Source: Thermoanaerobaculia bacterium (GTDB lineage: Bacteria > Acidobacteriota > Thermoanaerobaculia > Gp7-AA8). Taken from it: a stretch of 6,726 nucleotides of DNA. Made by a program: the position numbers and the translations under genes. Every line of letters starts with the position of its first letter. The first letter of the stretch is position 1. Positions 5,366-6,726 of the stretch are shown here, piece after piece. The notes under the pieces were generated by a model. The model saw only the letters and a list, made by a program, of their open reading frames with translations, made no database searches and had not been told where the DNA came from. The stretch is from positions 1 through 6,726 of the forward strand of contig JAMPYE010000238.1 of NCBI GenBank assembly GCA_023700825.1, given 5' to 3'.

Positions 5366-6397
5366 ATGAAAGCAGCCATCGTACGGGCCCACGGCGGCCC
5401 CGAAGCGATCGAGATCACCGAAGTGGACGCCCCGCGTCCCGGACCCTTCGACGCCGTCGTGCGGGTTCGCGCCGTCGCACTCAACCATCTCGACATCTGG
5501 GTCAGGCGCGGCGTGCCCGGCCACAAGTTCCCCCTGCCGATCATCCTCGGCTCGGAGATCGCGGGAACGATCGAGCACCTGCCCGCGGGCGCCGTCGGTT
5601 GGAGTGTCGGCGACGAAGTCGTGGTCGCGCCCGGCACGAGCTGCGGCTCCTGCATCCCCTGCCTCTCGGGCTGGGATCCGCTCTGCCGCGATTACGGAAT
5701 CCTCGGGGAGTCGCAGGACGGCGGTGCCGCGGAGCTGGCCGCGGTCCCGCTCCGCAATCTCATGCGCAAGCCCGCGGCGCTGACCTTCACCGAGGCCGCG
5801 TCGATCCCGCTCGACTTCCTCACCGCGTGGCACATGCTCGTCGCGCGCGCGCAGCTGAAGCCGGGAGAGACGGTGCTCGTCCACGCCGGCGCCTCCGGCG
5901 TCGGCAGCGCGGCAATCCAGATCTCGAAGCTCTGGGGCGCGCACGTCATCGCCACCGCCGGCTCGCAGGCGAAGGCCGACCGCTCGCTCGCACTCGGCGC
6001 CGACCGGACCATCCTCTATCGCGACACCGATTTCGCGAAGGCGATCCGCGAGATCACCGGCAAACGCGGCGTCGACGTCGTCATCGAGCACGTCGGTCGC
6101 GACACATGGGAAGGATCGGTCCGTTCGCTCGCGCGCGGCGGGCGGCTCGTCACCTGCGGCGCGACGACCGGGCACGAGGTCACGCTCAACCTCCGCGTCC
6201 TCTTCGCGAAGGGGCTCTCGCTCCTCGGATCGACAATGGGCAGCCTCGCCGAAATGCACGAGATCATGCGCCACGTCGAGGCGGGCCGCTTCCGCCCCGT
6301 CGTCGATCGCGTCCTGCCGCTCGATCAGATCGGCGAGGCGCACCGGGTGCTCGAGGCGAGGGAGGCGGCCGGGAAGGTGGTGCTGGAGGTGGGATGA
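5366..6397 (+). CDS. Zinc-binding alcohol dehydrogenase/quinone oxidoreductase family protein (MDR superfamily)
   Basis: A 343-residue cytoplasmic NAD(P)-dependent oxidoreductase of the medium-chain dehydrogenase/reductase superfamily. The GroES-like domain starts MKAAIVRAHGGPEAIEI. Cys93, Cys96, Cys99 and Cys107 form the structural zinc lobe. The Rossmann domain has AGASGVGS (174-181) as the dinucleotide loop and GGRLVTCGATTG farther on. The usual catalytic-zinc ligands are altered: the position of the first Cys is Asn in LNHLDIWVRRG (39-49), and the His of GHE is Ser in LGSEIAG (61-67). It therefore probably works without a catalytic zinc, like quinone or enoyl reductases. The substrate cannot be told. 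The start is supported by a good SD. It is divergent from the small membrane protein gene across a 210-bp gap with no clear promoter for either, apart from a weak TATAGC at 5343-5348. Confidence 0.92.
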   Translation: MKAAIVRAHGGPEAIEITEVDAPRPGPFDAVVRVRAVALNHLDIWVRRGVPGHKFPLPIILGSEIAGTIEHLPAGAVGWSVGDEVVVAPGTSCGSCIPCLSGWDPLCRDYGILGESQDGGAAELAAVPLRNLMRKPAALTFTEAASIPLDFLTAWHMLVARAQLKPGETVLVHAGASGVGSAAIQISKLWGAHVIATAGSQAKADRSLALGADRTILYRDTDFAKAIREITGKRGVDVVIEHVGRDTWEGSVRSLARGGRLVTCGATTGHEVTLNLRVLFAKGLSLLGSTMGSLAEMHEIMRHVEAGRFRPVVDRVLPLDQIGEAHRVLEAREAAGKVVLEVG

Positions 6398-6400
6398 TTC

Positions 6401-6511
6401 GAACGCAACGAATGCAGAACGCAGAATGCAGAACGCTGAATGTAGAAAAGGTGCGACCGGCGCCCCGCTTTTTTCATTCGTCATTCTGCATTCAGCATTC
6501 TGCATTCATTG
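6401..6511. repeat. Inverted repeat of GAATGNN heptads (locus C) between the oxidoreductase gene and mutL
   Basis: The left arm has heptads gaatgca, gaacgca, gaatgca, gaacgct and gaatgta (6410-6444). The right arm has five perfect cattcNN heptads (6475-6509). The arms pair at about 29 of 35 positions across the heptads, plus an adjoining aaaag/ctttt. The spacer (6451-6467) is GC-rich and is followed by six T at 6469-6474. A weak inner stem, ggtgc/gcgcc, could therefore act as a plus-strand terminator for the oxidoreductase gene, though four bases separate stem and T-run. The element starts 3 nt after the stop codon. Confidence 0.93.
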
Positions 6512-6567
6512 TGTTCAGTCCGACTGGCTCTCCGCACCGACCACTTTCCGAGGGACAATAACGACAC

Positions 6568-6726
<159 letters not shown>

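Noticed and set aside
5156..6505. Long minus-strand open frame upstream of the small membrane protein
   Set aside because: It lies antisense to the oxidoreductase gene and starts in the locus C repeat. Only its last 55 codons look like a protein.

Overview
The window looks like chromosomal DNA from a G+C-rich Gram-negative (diderm) bacterium. It encodes a type IV pilus motor, an OmpA-type outer-membrane protein with a signal peptide, and housekeeping genes (thymidine kinase, mutL). The gene mix and the intergenic repeat style would fit an acidobacterium or a similar environmental lineage, but that placement is inference. There is no rRNA, tRNA, CRISPR array, transposase gene or phage gene.

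Layout. (1) 1-1299, plus strand: the 3' part of a PilT/PilU-family pilus ATPase gene, followed after 3 nt by a zinc-ribbon protein with a degenerate receiver-like domain; the two look like one operon. (2) 1301-1416: a heptanucleotide array that folds back on its partner arm, between convergent genes. (3) 1415-2017, minus: thymidine kinase (tdk), with a TTG start fixed by a strong Shine-Dalgarno (SD) sequence. (4) 2053-2332: a two-tier nested inverted repeat, followed by a perfect 18-bp terminator hairpin at 2333-2372. (5) 2390-3751, minus: OmpA-family beta-barrel protein. (6) 3834-3883: two tandem 25-bp repeats just upstream of a possible ompA-like promoter. (7) 3897-5155, minus: a bacterial eRF1-like (baeRF) protein and, overlapping its start by ATGA, a 55-residue single-pass membrane protein not reported by a simple longest-ORF view. 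(8) 5366-6397, plus: a zinc-binding MDR oxidoreductase. (9) 6401-6511: a third heptad-built inverted repeat. (10) 6568-6726, plus: the first 53 codons of mutL.

The genes do not form one pathway; this is mostly ordinary core genome. The most unusual feature is between the genes. Three intergenic regions carry long imperfect inverted repeats made almost entirely of 7-nt units, of two classes (AGGCGAR and GAATGNN). One locus nests one class inside the other, and two loci share a 10-bp flanking word. Smaller points of interest are the coupled membrane peptide and eRF1-like gene pair, the pseudo-receiver protein attached to the pilus ATPase gene, and the tandem 25-bp repeat.
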